A stretch of DNA of 64,000 nucleotides, taken from the NCBI RefSeq assembly GCF_035222485.1, contig NW_026946671.1, positions 1,736,001-1,800,000 on the forward strand, given 5' to 3'. The translations under genes were made by a program, and so were the position numbers. Below the pieces are notes generated by a model. That model searched no databases, was not told the origin of the DNA, and was given only the letters and a program-made list of their open reading frames with translations. Position 1 is the first letter of the stretch, and every line of letters begins with the position of its first letter. Origin of the DNA: Podospora pseudoanserina (taxonomy: Eukaryota; Ascomycota; Sordariomycetes; Sordariales; Podosporaceae). Positions 32,528 through 45,230 of the stretch are shown here, piece by piece.

Positions 32528-34156
32528 TCAAGCCATCCTCGTTGTCGAAGCTTGACATATTCCGCCTGCGGAAGAAATACTGGGTGACGAGATTTGCCTC
32601 GGCGGTGGCACTGATTCAAACCGTTGCTTGGAGCTTGGAATGGAGGGCGTGGGATACTCGATGGTGATGCCTGCCGGGCGAACCTCAGCGGCGACGCGAT
32701 CTATCCTGTCGTATGGATAGACTTCAGGCTTAGGGTTGTTGGATCCAGGGCTGAAGAATCCCACGTCGGGATTGAAGTCGATTTTTATGCTTTGCAGTGG
32801 TATCTTACGGGCAATCGCGGCAAGAGCAAGCCCTCGCAACCAATCCTCATCGGCTTGGTCAAATTTGGAGATGCCTTCTGAGCATCGCTGGTCAACCCCA
32901 GCTCATTGCCAACAGAACTTTCGCAAACGCGGGGCTAGCAGCTTCAAGTAGGTAACAGAGCCCACCACGTTGTCCCTACTCCACGGGTCTGCGCCCACCC
33001 AATGCACCATAGTGTTCCAGCGTGAGAGAAAGAGGTCCTCCAGCAGGGGAAAGTCAGTCACGTCAAAGCTACCAAGCGCGCCTGTTAAGTAGGATATCTC
33101 GATTGAGCGAAGCGTTTCTTTGTGATGGGAGAGCAGGACGTGCATAACAGTCAAGTCAAAGGCTCGATGCCTGCGAAGCCCAGTGTTGTGGAAACCAGTG
33201 CGGGAATGAAAAGTGCTCGAGCTCCCTGAAAACAAGTAGAAAACGCTGTAGGTTGTCAGGGCTGTCTTCAAAGCAGCTGAGAGTAATGGAAGTGATGGCC
33301 GAGGAGCTCCGGTGGCTCTGTATGTGGGTCTGGTCAGCCTGATTTGTATCTCTACAGGACAAAAAGAATACGAAGACGAGGTCTTGCCTTGAATACGCTT
33401 AAGGGGAACTGTGGGTATGTCCGCGCAACACTGTACAGTTCGAGGACTTTGAGACTGGGCATGCCGTTGATCATCTGGCAGACCGGCACAAGGCGGAGCG
33501 CATCTCCATGCTAATATACAACGACTCGAGGGCTGGCATCGCCATCGTAACTGTGCGGAGGATAGCCCAAACTCATCTGGATGCCGATTCAACACAGTGA
33601 AATGGAGTTGCGTCGTGTTCGGGCATGAGTTTACCAGAGCCATGGCGTTGTTGAGATTGAACCTGGTCGAAAAGACGCCATCATTTTCCTGAACTACCAA
33701 CTGCAGTTTTCGGCAGTATTGGCCCAATGTTGGATTGTTGCGAAGGCTGGAAACTAAGTGCTTGATTGCCCTGGGCTTTCTGATGTAGTCTTGAGACCAG
33801 ACGCTGTTTCGCCCAAAGCTGATGCTGAGGGTTCGATAAAAGAACGGCGTTATGATACGCCTAAAACGGCGACACACTGCCAACAGGGCCACGGCATCTC
33901 GATATTTATCAGCATGGTTTAGATGGCCACCACCAAACCGACCATAGTGGCGCAGTTCGTGAGTTGCCAACTCGAGGATCACCACCAGAAGCTCGTCTGG
34001 TAGACTGATAAGCCCTATGCTGAGCACTCCATTCTGAACAGATGTAGCGGGGGTTTGGGGGGGCCTGACAATAATGAGTCGACCAGCTTCAGATCGACCT
34101 AGAAGAGCATCGCGACCGGGTCCACGTCCAGCAAGATGTCGGCATGGAGCCACCAT
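32528..34156 (-). pseudogene. F-box / leucine-rich-like protein pseudogene
   Basis: The minus-strand frame from ATG 34156 encodes an F-box near residues 50-65 (ISLPDELLVVILELA) and helices typical of fungal F-box proteins (LLAVCRRFRRIITPFFYRTL). The coding signal then changes frame near 33570 and carries a TAG at 33511-33513, changes again around 33160-33350 (one of these could be a short intron), returns to the first frame and runs to TGA at 32903-32905. Beyond that stop the same frame continues with protein-like sequence (DQADEDWLRGLALAAIARKI) down to 32528. Such reading is that of a decayed gene of about 500 residues. Stop codons that differ from sense codons by one C-to-T change suggest RIP-like mutation. 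F-box proteins are substrate adaptors of SCF ubiquitin ligases; this copy is probably silent. Confidence 0.7.
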
Positions 34157-34564
34157 TCTTGCTTGTCTGTTGCTCTTCCGTTCTTGGAGATGGTGTCCGA
34201 GTTGTTCTCAGAAGAAGCACGCTGAGAGAGAAGATATCATCAGTATTGCTGTTTGCTGCCTGTTCTGCCTGTTGTCAATGCGTGGCTGGGTCTGGTCTGG
34301 AAACAGGGAAGATTTACACGTTAGGTATTGGACATCACCAAAAGGGACACAGTGCAACGAACCCCTGTACCCCTGAGCCCTTTTCGCACTCAGTGGATCT
34401 GTGCGCGCAGTGGCGGGACCCCACATCGAATTGCCGTGGGGACAGCCCCCTAAAACGTGGTGAACAGAAGAGCGTTGCTTGAAGGCGAAACAGCTATTGA
34501 CCGAACCTCTCTTTTACCTTGCCCAACACCAACACCATATATTTCACCATTTTGTCTCATCATC
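34157..34564. other. Intergenic region between two pseudogenes
   Basis: 408 bp between divergently oriented pseudogenes; would have held both promoters. Nothing else recognised. Confidence 0.5.
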
Positions 34565-37500
34565 ATGGCTGTTGAGCAAGTGGAAGAGCCGCTGTGTAAA
34601 GCAATCCGAACCTCGGACGACAAGCCATGCACGGTGCCAGCCATTGAGATTTCCAACGGCAACCTCTTTTGCAAACTCCACGCAAAGCAATGCTATGGCT
34701 TATATATGGGTTACCAAGAGACATACCAATGAGTTCATGACGCTTGCGGAAAAGAAATCCTCATTTTTAAGGGATACCAAGGCCTCTCTCAACACCATGT
34801 CGTTTGAAGGCATCCAGTCTCTGGAAGAACTGACCCAGGTCTATGAGTACCTGTTTAACCAGTTCGTCCTGATAGGGAAAGCCATCAGGGCCCGAGAACT
34901 GCACCACAAACATTTTTACTCCAGGACATGGACTACGGCCACAAGGCTTTTCTAGACAAGCTCGTCAACACTCGCTACTCGATCCAAAAGACACTGGAGA
35001 ACCTCGAAAAGCGCACCGCTGAGCTTTCGTACGAAAAGGAAAAGTGGTACAATTGGGTTCGGGATGCTCAGGATGACCAAGACAAGAACCGGGGGAAGGA
35101 GCAGAAGAAGAGGTTCAAACAGGAGCACGCCCTGTTTCAACGCCACAAGCGCGAGTTGGAGGTCCGCCTTGCTGCTGCCAGGGCCAAGGAAGAGGAACGG
35201 AGCCAGGCTGCGTATTTGGAAGAGATTTTGACCGAACGCATGGCTGCCTCTGCATCCGAGGATAGTGAAGACTCTTCGTGGGATCCTATCGAGGATGTAG
35301 TGGAGAACACCCGAGGACAGTACTTGGATCTCATACGCCATTTCCTGTGGCTTGAGCCCCCTATCGTGGAGAACAAAGAGGAGGAAGTATGCGTTTATCC
35401 CACTCCTGCGGGAGCTCCCAGTGTGGACGGCGGTGCGGAAGCCGCGATTGAGAAGGACGATCAGATGACAGCAGCCGAAAAGAAGAAGGCTAGGAAGCGG
35501 GCAAAGAAAAAGTCGTCAAAGACGGCAGCAGCAGCACAGAACCAGGAAGCTGGCAGTTCGGTCGCGACAGGAAAATCCCAGCCACAGCCAGACAAGAGCA
35601 AGATAGAGAGCAAAGAGGACGTGAGAAAGCGGCTCAAGGAGGGCGTTGAAAAAGACTACAGCCATATCAATGGACCAATGCTCATGGGCACCGCGCAAAA
35701 CCCGGCCAAGCTGGCCAAAAGAACAGCCCCTGTCAAAGACGAGGATATTGTCAAACTCATTGCTGACATCACCGAGATTAAGGAGCTTCTGTTTTGTCGC
35801 CAGGTCATGTCACGCTCTGCGCTTCTCCCAGCTGCACTCAAAGCCAATAGTTTGGAGGAATTCCTCGCCGATCCTTCCATCTCCGACTCTGATTTCTTAG
35901 ATCTCTGCATCCAGGTGGAACAGCCTAATCTGCAAGCCCTTCGAGATGCCTGTGCCGATTTTGTGCGGGGGGATGAGCCAGACAAAGACGAAGATGACGA
36001 GGATGGTGAGGACGACAAGTACGGCTCAGTCGCAGAATATATTCGCCATCATTATCGCCACGGGGCTCTCGAAGACCTGTATTGCGAAGCCCTCAGCAGC
36101 ATGTCCCGCAGAGTCCTTCGGGGCTCGGACAAACTCTTTGAAGACATTGCCGAGGACGAAAAACCCAAAGACAAGAGAATGAAGGTACAGATTTGGGGCT
36201 GAAACATTTGGAACCACGCCAGGCAGCACAGCATGGCTCGAAATGGCTGGTTACACTTCTCCATCATGGCCAAGGACTGCGAATTTCCAAAGGCCATTTC
36301 ACTTTGCCGCAACTGAGATGAGTTCTTTGAGCTCAACTGTCTGGCCTTGTGGCAGTGTTTCCCTGCCAGCAAATGAACCGGATGGAGCGGAAACTTCCTC
36401 ATCGAAGAGCTAACGCAACTTGTTCGTATCCCCGCAGCTACCTGCCGCCCCTTGCGCCCCAAACAATGCCTGCTAACCACCTAAACTCACATCGTAGGGA
36501 TTCGTGCCATTCTTCATAGACCTGACAGCACAGCAGGAGACGACATACAACCAGCTTGGTACCACCCGTCGGAAAGTACTTCGAAAGCAAAGTCTTGTTA
36601 TGGAGGCGCGCAACTTCATATGTGCTCACATGAAACGCAACGATCCTGTCAGTCGGCGATTCATTCAGTACGCCCTCATGCGTCCTGGCGAACATTTCAT
36701 TCTTGTTTGAGATGGCAAGACCGGTCGCATTGGCGTCGCGCCTGAAGAGTACAACCGCTGGATCGTCCAATCGAGGTCGGGAGTGGGCGTTAGGCCTGGC
36801 GAGGGCTATGGCCGTCATGGGAACGATGGATGGGACCTCGAGCTTGAGGTAGATGCCATGTCCTTTGAGCTTACTAGGATGCAGTGCCAGTGGAAGTTCA
36901 GCTTTTCCGAATACTACGAGATTTATATCTGGGACTTCGCCCCAGGAAACAGCCTTAGCAAGATGTATAAGTACATCAAGGAGGTGAGTTCCCAGGCCCC
37001 TCGACACAGCCGACTCCCCCGATGCTAACCGTCTGCACAGTGCTTGAGCAAGGCCCATCGTATCAGGGGTAACCGTGACAAGTACAAACACATGAAGCCC
37101 GTCATGGAGACCCTTACTCGCGAGCCAGACACCATGCGCGTTCGTCAGATTCAGCCTGGAGAAAATGTCAAGAGTTTGTACGATGAGCTTGCCGGACCTG
37201 ATGCGCAGTTCTATGTTCGGACCAACCTGGGAAAGATGATCAGGACATGCCAGGACGTTCCACCTGGGTGCTCCCCGTACGAGTACTACAACGATACTGA
37301 CGCTGCGGAAGATGCAATCCTCTTTGAGGAAGAACAGCTGGAAGGTGTGCAGAACATACCGTTTGTTGAAATATCAAACCCGGTCCAGCAACTGGAGTCC
37401 ACTCATATGCCCTTGAGCATGCTGAACCACAAAGCCAATCAGCTGACGGGCGAAATGCCTGATGCTTTGGAAGAGATTCTCGGCATCAGCCGGAAGAAGT

Positions 37501-39146
37501 TGGTGGAGAAGAAAGGCAACACGCCGTATGCTCCTGGGTCCGAAGAGTTCCCCTTGAGGCCCCGCCCATCTGGCAGCAACAGCACGATATCATCACCGAG
37601 ACACCTCTCACATCTTTCCGCCCCAAGCTGCTTACGTCCCTGGATTTTTCTTCAATCAAACTCAAATTCAGCATGGCAGAACTCGAGGAAACGGCCTGTG
37701 CACAGGAGACCATGGAGCGAGATAGATCCTACAGTATGCACGCCATCGTCTACAGCTCTTCACGGCACCATTACATTTGCTAAATCTGGCTCTCCCTACC
37801 TTAGTCTTCAAGGATACGTTCCATATCGGTGACCTCGAACCCAGGGTACAAGATCGATACAAAGAGTCGATGAAGCTCATAACTGGTCTGCAGAAATACC
37901 AATCACCTCATCCTCGTCGCCATGAAGAATGGACATGGTTCTGCATAGAGATCCTCAACTGTCTCAATTTGAAGATATACTACGATGTCTACGTACGAGA
38001 TCCCGCCAACCTTTGGCCTCACCGCTACATTCTACAGGACATCGTACACGCATTCATGACCATGGGCTTGTTTTTCCCAAACGTAGAGGTAACGTCCATT
38101 GTACAAGAACACCTTGGATCCAGGGAGGGACAGGCTTTCAGGAACAGCAAGATCCTCGATCCAGAAGCTCGTCGTCAAGTGAGACCAGACGCGCGTACAA
38201 GAACCAGTTGTGCTTATCGGCCAAGGAAGTTCTGGGCTGGGTGGGAAAATAAAGTCTATACAGGAGATGACCTGTACATTGACAAATTCCCATTTGATTG
38301 GAACATGGCCATCCGGCCCATCATCGCAAAGCGTAAGTTTTCCACCTTGTTTCTTTAGCCCGGCTTGCGGTCGTCTTGCTCACATGGCTCAATGTACAGT
38401 TTACCGAGCCGGCATGATTGGACCCGCGTGCGTCGAGCCTCGCCCAGATGTGGTCCCTGGATTCGCGACAGCAAACACGGAGCAGCACCGGCCAGATAAG
38501 CTCGATCTCTTCATCACGTACAGCAACACGGACGAGTTTGTCCAAGGCATGCCCCCATCGTTCATCGACTACTGAGACTGGCCAGAGCTGCTGCCGGCCG
38601 CAAAAAGGTTTGCAGCGATCTGCAAGACGATGACACCACGGTTTGTCCTACTTCGCCTCTGGTCAGCTCCCCATTTCTACCCTCTCATGATGTTGCTGCC
38701 CATGCGACAGGCCGTTTCATTTTTAGATCCTGTGAGGCGAGCTTGGGAATGTAAGTTTATTCCAAAGGACATGCCCATGAGCGAATGGAGTGTACACAAC
38801 ACAACGGTGTTGCGGCTCGGGTTCCTTCGTGAGCAAATGATGGGTCTCGGACCCGGTTTCCAAGACGCTGGTGGACAAATCCAGAGGCCGTTTATGGGCC
38901 GAAACGAAGTACAGCGCCAAAGACAAATTCAGTCATGGCCATTCTGAACTGGATGACAAGACCTTGCGCCGGGGCGATCTGATTTTGGTCATGGGAGGCG
39001 ATGAGAAGGTCTTGCTCAAATGGTGCACTGCTGTCACTTTTGCCATGCAGACCAAACCGTGGCTGCGCGAAGTTGACCTGTGGAAGAGCTTCATCAACAT
39101 GGACTTGGCGTTCTTGGAGAGCCTAGACTCACACTGGCTGGAATGA
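34565..39146 (+). pseudogene. Decayed giant gene of an uncharacterised sordariomycete family
   Basis: Protein-like sequence runs for 4.6 kb on the plus strand in changing frames. It starts at ATG 34565 (MAVEQVEEPLCKAIRTSDDK), shifts frame near 34710 and 34920, and then has a long exon (34928-36202) with a coiled-coil, acidic and Lys-rich part. TGA codons at 36200, 36314 and 36374 lie in one continuing frame, another at 36708-36710, one at 38573-38575. Introns are likely near 36424-36497, 36984-37041 and 38332-38400. Later segments (LYDELAGPDAQFYVRTNLGK; VLLRLWSAPHFYPLMMLL; VDLWKSFINMDLAFLESLDS) match, from memory, a family of ~1300-residue proteins found in multiple copies in Sordariales. Its function is unknown; it has no domain I recognise. 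Tryptophan or arginine codons appear to have become TGA, as RIP would do to a duplicated gene. Confidence 0.75.
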
Positions 39147-39400
39147 CTATGCTCGAAGCTTGATGTATGTTTGGGTATCAACTTGTGTGTTCCGTGCTTG
39201 GGATAGCCCTCAAGCCTTTTGAAATATCAACAGCAGGCTCTTCTTCGTACTGTTTGAAAAACGCACGTATGTATGTCATAGGTCCTCATGAATACGAAGC
39301 ATGAGTCATTCTGCAACAACGGAATATCAACAGATAAATGTTTTGATGGTCTCAAATCCCCTTTTCTTTTATATACCAACCCACAACCCCCTCTAGTGTG

Positions 39401-40060
39401 TCAGGTCTTCTTCCAAACACTAATATGGAAACTCGGCCCCCCACAAGCCTCAAACACATTTTTTTGACCAGGACATTGAGCGTTGCAGCCCCAATCCGGC
39501 GCCCTCTTGAGTTTGTCGGCCGTTGACCCACAGAAGCACCGCCTTCCATTCGTAGTACCAAAGTATTGATAGATCCTATCTGTGCACTTATCTGCACAGA
39601 TCTGGTTCGTCAGGTTTTCTTTGTCGTACTGGACATAGTCCGAGAGGACGCGATCAGAGTTGTCGTAATAGCAACCAAAGTAGGACCAGCCGGGGACGCT
39701 AACTTGAATCGTTTCGGTTAGACTTGCGGAGATGGGCAGAAGTGGTTGCTGTTGTTCTTGTGGGTGGGAGGTGCTCGTGTTGACTTGGGTATTAATAACT
39801 GATGGAAGCGTTCTTTCTAACTGAATTACTTTGTGCCCCAGCAGCCCGGCTACTACAACCAAGCAGGCTGTAACGAAGGCGAGGGAGAATGTCAAGATGG
39901 CGATAGGGAGGTCAAGACCGAGGACTTGTCTCTTCTTCTGAACTGTCGAGTGTGGCCGCGGTGGTAAGCTGCCGTCGTGGCGGTAAACAACGCCTTCGTC
40001 ATCTTCGAGGTAATGTTTTTGATCTGGTTTCGCCCGCCATGGGTGCTGACCCGCACCCAT
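39401..40060 (-). CDS. WSC-domain membrane protein, type II topology
   Basis: Single exon, 219 residues from ATG 40060. A polar N-terminal ~45 residues, rich in His, Pro and Asp, leads to one long hydrophobic segment (about 50-75, LDLPIAILTFSLAFVTACLV), then a Ser/Thr/Gln linker and a C-terminal WSC domain (about 125-212) with its eight-cysteine pattern: YFGCYYD, LTNQICADKC, GRRCFCG, GCNAQCPG and EACGG. With no signal peptide, the membrane segment probably acts as a signal anchor that leaves the WSC domain outside. WSC domains bind carbohydrate and occur in the Wsc cell-wall stress sensors and in fungal glyoxal oxidases. Here a cytoplasmic signalling tail of the Wsc kind is lacking. Role in wall binding is inferred. 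Confidence 0.88.
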   Translation of the reverse strand: MGAGQHPWRAKPDQKHYLEDDEGVVYRHDGSLPPRPHSTVQKKRQVLGLDLPIAILTFSLAFVTACLVVVAGLLGHKVIQLERTLPSVINTQVNTSTSHPQEQQQPLLPISASLTETIQVSVPGWSYFGCYYDNSDRVLSDYVQYDKENLTNQICADKCTDRIYQYFGTTNGRRCFCGSTADKLKRAPDWGCNAQCPGQKNVFEACGGPSFHISVWKKT

Positions 40061-43000
40061 GGAGCTTTGGTGATGGCAGCTATAAACCTCTGGGAGGGCA
40101 TTCCCGTGGTTCTTTTCTCGGTTTGGAATTGGGAGATTTGATTCGAACTTGTAGTTATGTTAATTGGGAGCTGGGATTTCACGGCGAAAGGGGAGAAAGG
40201 GCCGAGACTTACATCGTTCATGTTTACTGTTGATTCGCCTGGGAGGCAGGTCTGGAGCTGGGAAGAAGCGAGCGGTAGAAAAAGGTAGGACAAGCTTTGT
40301 TAAAAAGCCAGGTCTTGATTCTGAGATGCCTCACTCATACATGGATATCAAGACACTAGTCCCGATCAGCAACCCAGCCCCTGAGCTGACATTGATGCTG
40401 GCCCCCAACTCACCAAATCATCACACTCCTTCGGACTTATATTTAGTTAGCCTCGCATTCCTGATCCTTCCGCTCTATCAGATCGCAGGCGGAGCGCAAG
40501 CCTCAACTCTTCAACCTTTCCCAATCGAATTATTTCGCTATCTTGATTGGATTGTCCAACGCAGCGAGAATATGCTGCGCCATCACCAGACGCCAGTTCA
40601 TGTGATCGAGGCCTGGATGAGATTCCTGACAATGGCTCCATCCCAGCTCTAAATTCCAGTCGCCCCAAAACAGAAGAACCATGAGTGGGCAAATTCGAGG
40701 GTTCAAAGTAATTCAAGTTGAAAAAGAACCCGGAACCACAGTCGCGGGTCGCCGTTGGGGGCAACCAGCAAGCCGTTTTGGCTTAGGCCACTCGCCTGAG
40801 CCATTCAAAAGAAAACCTTTTTTTTGACTGCCTTGGCTTGCTTGTCTTGCAAGCGAGTGGCCTCCAGTTGATTGATGAGCATATGGAGGCCGCAGCTAAA
40901 GAGGATCTGCATCCTGTTCAGCTACGGGGTCGACAGTATTGACGGCAGGAGAACTATGGCTTTGGTGAGCATCCATGATCGACAGGCAGCAGAAAGTAGA
41001 GTTGATGGCCGGCCGAGTCAGTCAAGGTAGCCAACCCTGATGCAAGTAACTATAGAATGTCTCGAGGAACATTGCTTAGGTAGACTGGGTACCTAAGCAT
41101 CTAGCCAAGACCAAATATGGACATTGGAGAGTGCCGCGTTGACAAGCCTCTTAACTGAATCGTTCTCGATGGCTCTGAACAAGAAATTCCGGGTCATCTA
41201 AAGACCTCCTGAACAAACCGCTGCACCCAGTCAGCGATTTTTGTCGAGTATAAGACCTTTCCGAACTCGGCGGCGTCTCCCTCGCAAAGAGATTCGGCAA
41301 GCGTCGGAATTAACAACGCAGAAACTCTCGCCCAGCCAACGCTACGATCCTTTCCTTTCCTAGAGGAAGAATTCTTCAGCGGTGGACTATCGCCACTTAC
41401 GAATTGCTTGCTACCTTCTTGCTGGCCTCCCACACTTTCCAGCTACCGAAAAGTAAGATTCCAGCCACGATTCCGGGAAAAAAGGGGGGTGAAACCCTTT
41501 TGGTAGGGGCACAAGGAGGACCTCGCCACCACTGGCTGTGGTTTGGGGTGCAATCGCGACGTCATCATGGCAGCAGTCAGGGGTCATGGTGTAGTAGGAG
41601 ACCCAGAGGTCTGCCCTACAACCAAACGGATGGAATACAAGGGAAGACATGCGGTGATGTGTGGGAGATGAAGCCGGTTGGCTGCCGAAACGCCCGCTGC
41701 ACCGAGAGTCTGAAGCCGAGACTAACCTTACCTAATGCCCTTGTGCTTAAGGGACCTGCCTACGGAGAGGAGGGCAAGTACGGAAGGCCGGATTTATACA
41801 GGATGGGGCCGACCCACTGCCAACGCCGACAGCGCACCGGTTTTCTGGGTGGGAGCACCGTCCGGGACAGCCCGAGAACGGGTACCTGCTCCGTGCTTCA
41901 CCTCCCGAGTCTGGCCTTTTCAGAGACCAACCAATCAGTTCGAGATGCCCTAGTATCTCCTGAAGAACGAGGGAATGGGGCGGCGGACATATGGTAGACT
42001 GCACTTCTGATATATAGGTTGTGGCGACATCTGGGACATGTTTAGCCGAGTGACAGTATTGAGGCGGCATACCAATCCCTCTCGCTGGGAGAATTAGTTT
42101 ACCTACCATGGGCCTCTGACGAAGGACCCCCATATGTTGTACATTATGTGTGCGCAACCAATATCGGGCCATCCCACCCACTCTTGATGTGCCCAGTGGG
42201 ATCTTATGCATCACAGTTGGCCGTCACCCACGCAAATTACGTGCAGCGGCTGGAGATTGTAGCTTCTTCGGGACAGGGTCTCGACTAGCAGATCACGGGG
42301 TCATTTTTGGGAAGGTAATTATCTGCTGGTTCAGGAACGAGGTCCATACCTATCAATGCCCACTTAGCGTTGATACAAAACAGGCCTGGTAGAATCACCA
42401 AGCTGCCGGCCATTCCTTAGCCCACAAGAGCACGATGACTACAGGACTGCTGCTGCGGGAATTTGGAGAGACGGCAAGTCGAAAATGTGGTGGATTGGGC
42501 TACTCATGCAACCGGCGATGCAACTGCAGCTGGTTCGCATGCAAAGAGACGACGAATCAGCAGTTGGACGTTGCTGAATCCTGCAGTAGCATCGTGGAAC
42601 CCTCCTCGCTTCCGTGCCTCCGTCTACTGTACACCTGACCTTTTTGCTTTTCTTGAGGGAAGCCAGTCGTCCCACGGCACGGTAGGGCTCTTGGAAAAAG
42701 AGCCGCAGCTCAATCATGGTCGTTTATATTGACGGCCATCTGGCTCATGTGTGGATTCGGGGTAGAGTTGGGGATGCAATCTGGATCAAGTGGACCAAGA
42801 TATCCGCCATCGTCATGGTTCTCGTTCGCTTCGGGGGCTTTTCATATCGGGTGGTGCGGCCCCAAGGGTAACGCGGCTGTCACCGAGAGAGTCAACAGAC
42901 ATCTACAGGATGTTCCCCAACGACGATAGAGGTGTGTGCCTTGGGGATCTGGACATACATGATTGTACAGCTGGTGTGGTTGAGATAGACAGCCCATGCT

Positions 43001-44239
43001 ATGGGTGAAGTGAAGCCGCTCTGAGAGACTTTGGGCGTTCCAAGTCACTCGTGGGCTTGTGATCCACTGTCACTGTGTGGGGAAGAATGGAGTTGCTGCC
43101 AAGGCAAACCACCGACGCTTAGACCATCTATCTGTGAAGGTGGCTGGGAGCTGATTGAGCTGAAGGGTGAGAGTTGGGTACACCTGGTGACTTACCATGG
43201 GCATGGGCTGTTGGAGATAGCAGAGCCGTTGTAATATCAATCGATATGCCCTAAGCGTTTACCTCATTCATCTGTGTTGGAGGCACACAGATTGCAGGAC
43301 TTCTTGAGGTTGGGGAAAATTGGAGGAGGGTACCCCTCCACGCCAAGCTCCTTTGGTAGGTGGGCGGGAGCTTTACCTTACCTACCCCTCCATCAAGGGG
43401 ACGTTGGTCCTTTGGCGGGGTAGATTCTGCTTGAGCTGTGTCCTATCACTATCTGGCCAGTGCTCGCATTGTTGGTCGCTGATGGCTGGCTCAGACCTAC
43501 GTACTATTGTACTCGCCGTACTCTTCATCTTTGGAGCAAGGCACTATGGTTCCAGAGCTCTTTAGGTGCGCCAACGAGGGCCGCTGAGTTCGCGATGCCG
43601 AGGTCTGTCCGGTTCTCAACTCTCAAAGCTCTCCTGGCCAAGACCAACCAACGATATTCTTCCGTAGGAGCCCTAGTGAATGCACCCAACTGATGCTTGA
43701 TTGGCTGTTTCATTTCGTCGGGAGCGTGCTAGACCTCCAGACTTCAGCCTGCGTGCCTGCGTGCCTGCTTTGATTATCTATTAGTATGTGCTTGGGTCAG
43801 GCAGCACCCCACGGTTTGTCAACCTCTGACCATGATCGGGCTGGTAAAGCTTCCGAAAACAGCCACCGCTCCGTGGTCTGGCGTGTGTTTGTTTCGTGGG
43901 TTGGGCAGTGTCGCATCGCCGGTAGGGTCGATCGACCTAAGCCGCGGATATCCCAGCCAAACTGGGCTGGACATGCATGGAGGCAAAGAGCCACGGACGG
44001 CATTGGATGGCAGGGACTGCTTAATGCCTGGCCTGGTCTGTCCGAACACGATTCATGTCATCAGTTTTACTTTTTAGCATTGTACGGACTGCTGGTTTTG
44101 TCCGCTCAGGAGGACTGGAGCAGAACACAAATCTGAGCCTGGCCAGGAGCTTGGTGCGTGGAGTGCCATTTTATTAATAGAAACGCTCGTCCACAACATG
44201 TGGCGAACGGCAGCTCCCAGCTCCTAGACCGCTACATAT

Positions 44240-44316
44240 TTTCTGCTTTCTGCTTTCTGCTTTCTGCTTTCTGCTTTCTGCTTTCTGCTTTCTGCTTTCT
44301 GCTTTCTGCTTTCTGC
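44240..44316. repeat. Tandem heptamer (TTTCTGC)x11
   Basis: Eleven perfect head-to-tail copies of TTTCTGC, 77 bp, followed by degenerate CTCCTGC. One strand is purely C/T/G; the perfect conservation means recent expansion or active turnover. Confidence 0.97.
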
Positions 44317-45230
44317 CTCCTGCTTCGACATGCTTACACTACAAGATTCCAGGCTGAATTACCTGCTTGGTATCCGTACTGCGTAGATGCGAAGGAGCGA
44401 GGGAAGCATGCGGCTGTATCCGTACGAGTTGTAAAGTAACCTTGAGCGGTGAGCACTTTACCTTGCCACCTATGAAACCACGGAATGCCCCTTGTTACTG
44501 TCTACTGTTCCCGTGTAAAACAACTGTACTGTGCTGGCTTCACACGCCGAGAGATGTCTGTTGAACGCAACCAACAAGGCTTGAAGGTCTCTCGAAGCTC
44601 CAGAGCTAGGAGCTGGGCACTGGGCTTATTTGAAACTCTGCCGTAACACCGTGCAGACAGACAGAAGGTGGGCGGCCCACAGGAGCTGCATTGCGCTAAG
44701 CTGTGGTGAGAAACGCGTGTGATCAATCACCTTGGACCGCAACGTCCATGGCAGGCTCATGAATTTATGTTTGGCAGGGGGTTCTGGATAGAAATGGGCG
44801 AGGTGCAGATGAGCTCGAAATTGAAACCAACTCTGCTAAGGAAGGCATCGGACAATCTGTCTTATCTATCACACACGATACTCGTGAGAGGTTGCTCTCC
44901 AAATGGAAGCTCTGAGTCACTGTGCGAGAACGTCTGCGCAGGGACTGACTTGGCTCGGCAAGGTCCCTGTCATTTTGCAGGGTCCAGCGGGTAGAAGAAG
45001 TAGAGACAACCACCAAGAGACTCGGAGTGGATATTCATCTTGCGCTCGATTTAAAGTATCGAATAAGTATCCCTCTACCAGCCCCGGAGTTCCAAGATTT
45101 CCTTGTTAGATCAGTTGCGCCTTTGGCCAAGGAACACCACCCATCGCTTGACCAGGCCCTAACGAGGCATGCTGGTCCATCGATTCCTTAGCTCTCTCAC
45201 TACAGGGGTAAGCTTTTCCATTCCGCACTG

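Noticed and set aside
44240-44316. CRISPR-like or regularly spaced repeat array
   Set aside because: Units are contiguous heptamers without spacers; CRISPR arrays do not occur in nuclear fungal genomes.
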